Shown here piece after piece: positions 14,173-14,260 of a stretch of DNA of 14,260 nt. Source of the DNA: Bacteroidales bacterium UBA5219. Its GTDB lineage: Bacteria; Bacteroidota; Bacteroidia; Bacteroidales; ML635J-15. The stretch spans positions 15,592-29,851 of the forward strand of contig DHVB01000016.1 in NCBI GenBank assembly GCA_002412425.1. Reading direction: 5' to 3'. Both the position numbers and the translations under genes were made by a program. The notes under the pieces are model-generated. The model made no database searches, was not told where the DNA came from, and was given only the letters and a program-made list of their open reading frames with translations. The stretch's first letter is position 1. Each line of letters starts with the position of its first letter.

Positions 14173-14260
14173 GAGGTTGTCTCAAAACAAGTGTTGAACC
14201 AACAACCTCTCAAGGTGTTTCAGAAGTGTTAAAATGCAAGGCGCTGAAATTGAGGACGAA
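14173..14260 (+). mobile_element. Right IS end with start of a transposase frame
   Basis: Starts GAGGTTGTCTCAAAAC and aligns over 69 bases with the left IS end in inverted orientation. An ATG at 14234 opens MQGAEIEDE and is still open at 14260; this is the likely transposase start, reading out of the window. The two copies differ at 10 of their first 39 bases, so they are related elements that are not recent duplicates over this part. Family uncertain (IS1182-like suggested by ends and MQG). Confidence 0.65.
14212..14241. repeat. Perfect 30-bp inverted repeat with positions 1-30
   Basis: These 30 bases are the exact reverse complement of 1-30 and lie within the IS ends, around the putative transposase start. 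The identity breaks off sharply toward the inside, where the ends share only 29 of 39 bases. The outer limit cannot be seen on the left side because the window begins there. Confidence 0.9.

Noticed and set aside
1..14260. CRISPR array, tRNA or rRNA genes
   Set aside because: No regularly spaced direct repeats, cloverleaf sequences or conserved rRNA segments were seen on either strand.

Overview
The window looks like Bacteroidota (Bacteroidetes) DNA. It is strongly AT-rich, starts are not preceded by Shine-Dalgarno sequences, and the best promoters have the Bacteroidetes form TTTG-N19/20-TAnnTTTG. One secreted protease ends in a type IX secretion (Por) sorting domain, and there are several secreted or lipoprotein genes. 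Every supported gene inside the window is on the minus strand, so transcription runs from high to low coordinates.

Layout, left to right. 1-69 and 14173-14260 are ends of two related, outward-facing IS copies; their outer parts contain a perfect 30-bp inverted repeat (1-30 / 14212-14241). 37-3185 is a three-gene restriction-modification (R-M) operon: an SPPY methyltransferase, a restriction endonuclease with a one-base frameshift, and a DPPF methyltransferase whose last ten residues and stop codon are supplied by the left IS end. 3473-9359 is a tightly packed six-gene operon of exported proteins: an HEEYH-containing envelope protein, a lipoprotein, an M64-type zinc peptidase with a T9SS tail, an unknown secreted protein, an LPP20-like protein and a CsgG/LpoB-like protein fused to a DUF1566-like domain. 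It has a good promoter at 9401-9432. 9478-10691 is a lipoprotein gene broken by one missing base. 10861-13368 is a small membrane-protein gene (DUF5684-like) split in two by a 2160-bp insertion. 13662-14144 is a DUF3592-like membrane protein.

The most striking structure is that insertion (11085-13244). It carries an MjaI-family restriction enzyme and an SPPYW methyltransferase with an extra SNase-like C-terminal domain. At the 3' end of its genes is an 81-bp imperfect palindrome with the layout of an integron attC site. The outer arm (GAGAGATAAC) is exactly complementary to the first ten bases at the other junction (GTTATCTCTC), as expected for a cassette that circularised and integrated by G^TT cleavage. 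Removing the 2160 bp restores an uninterrupted 115-residue reading frame. I read this as an R-M gene cassette inserted in a non-integron target gene. No integrase is present in the window.

Two R-M systems, a cassette-type insertion and flanking inverted IS ends suggest a mobile or defence-rich accessory segment built around a resident envelope-protein operon. The window may also simply be a contig that ends in repeated IS sequence.
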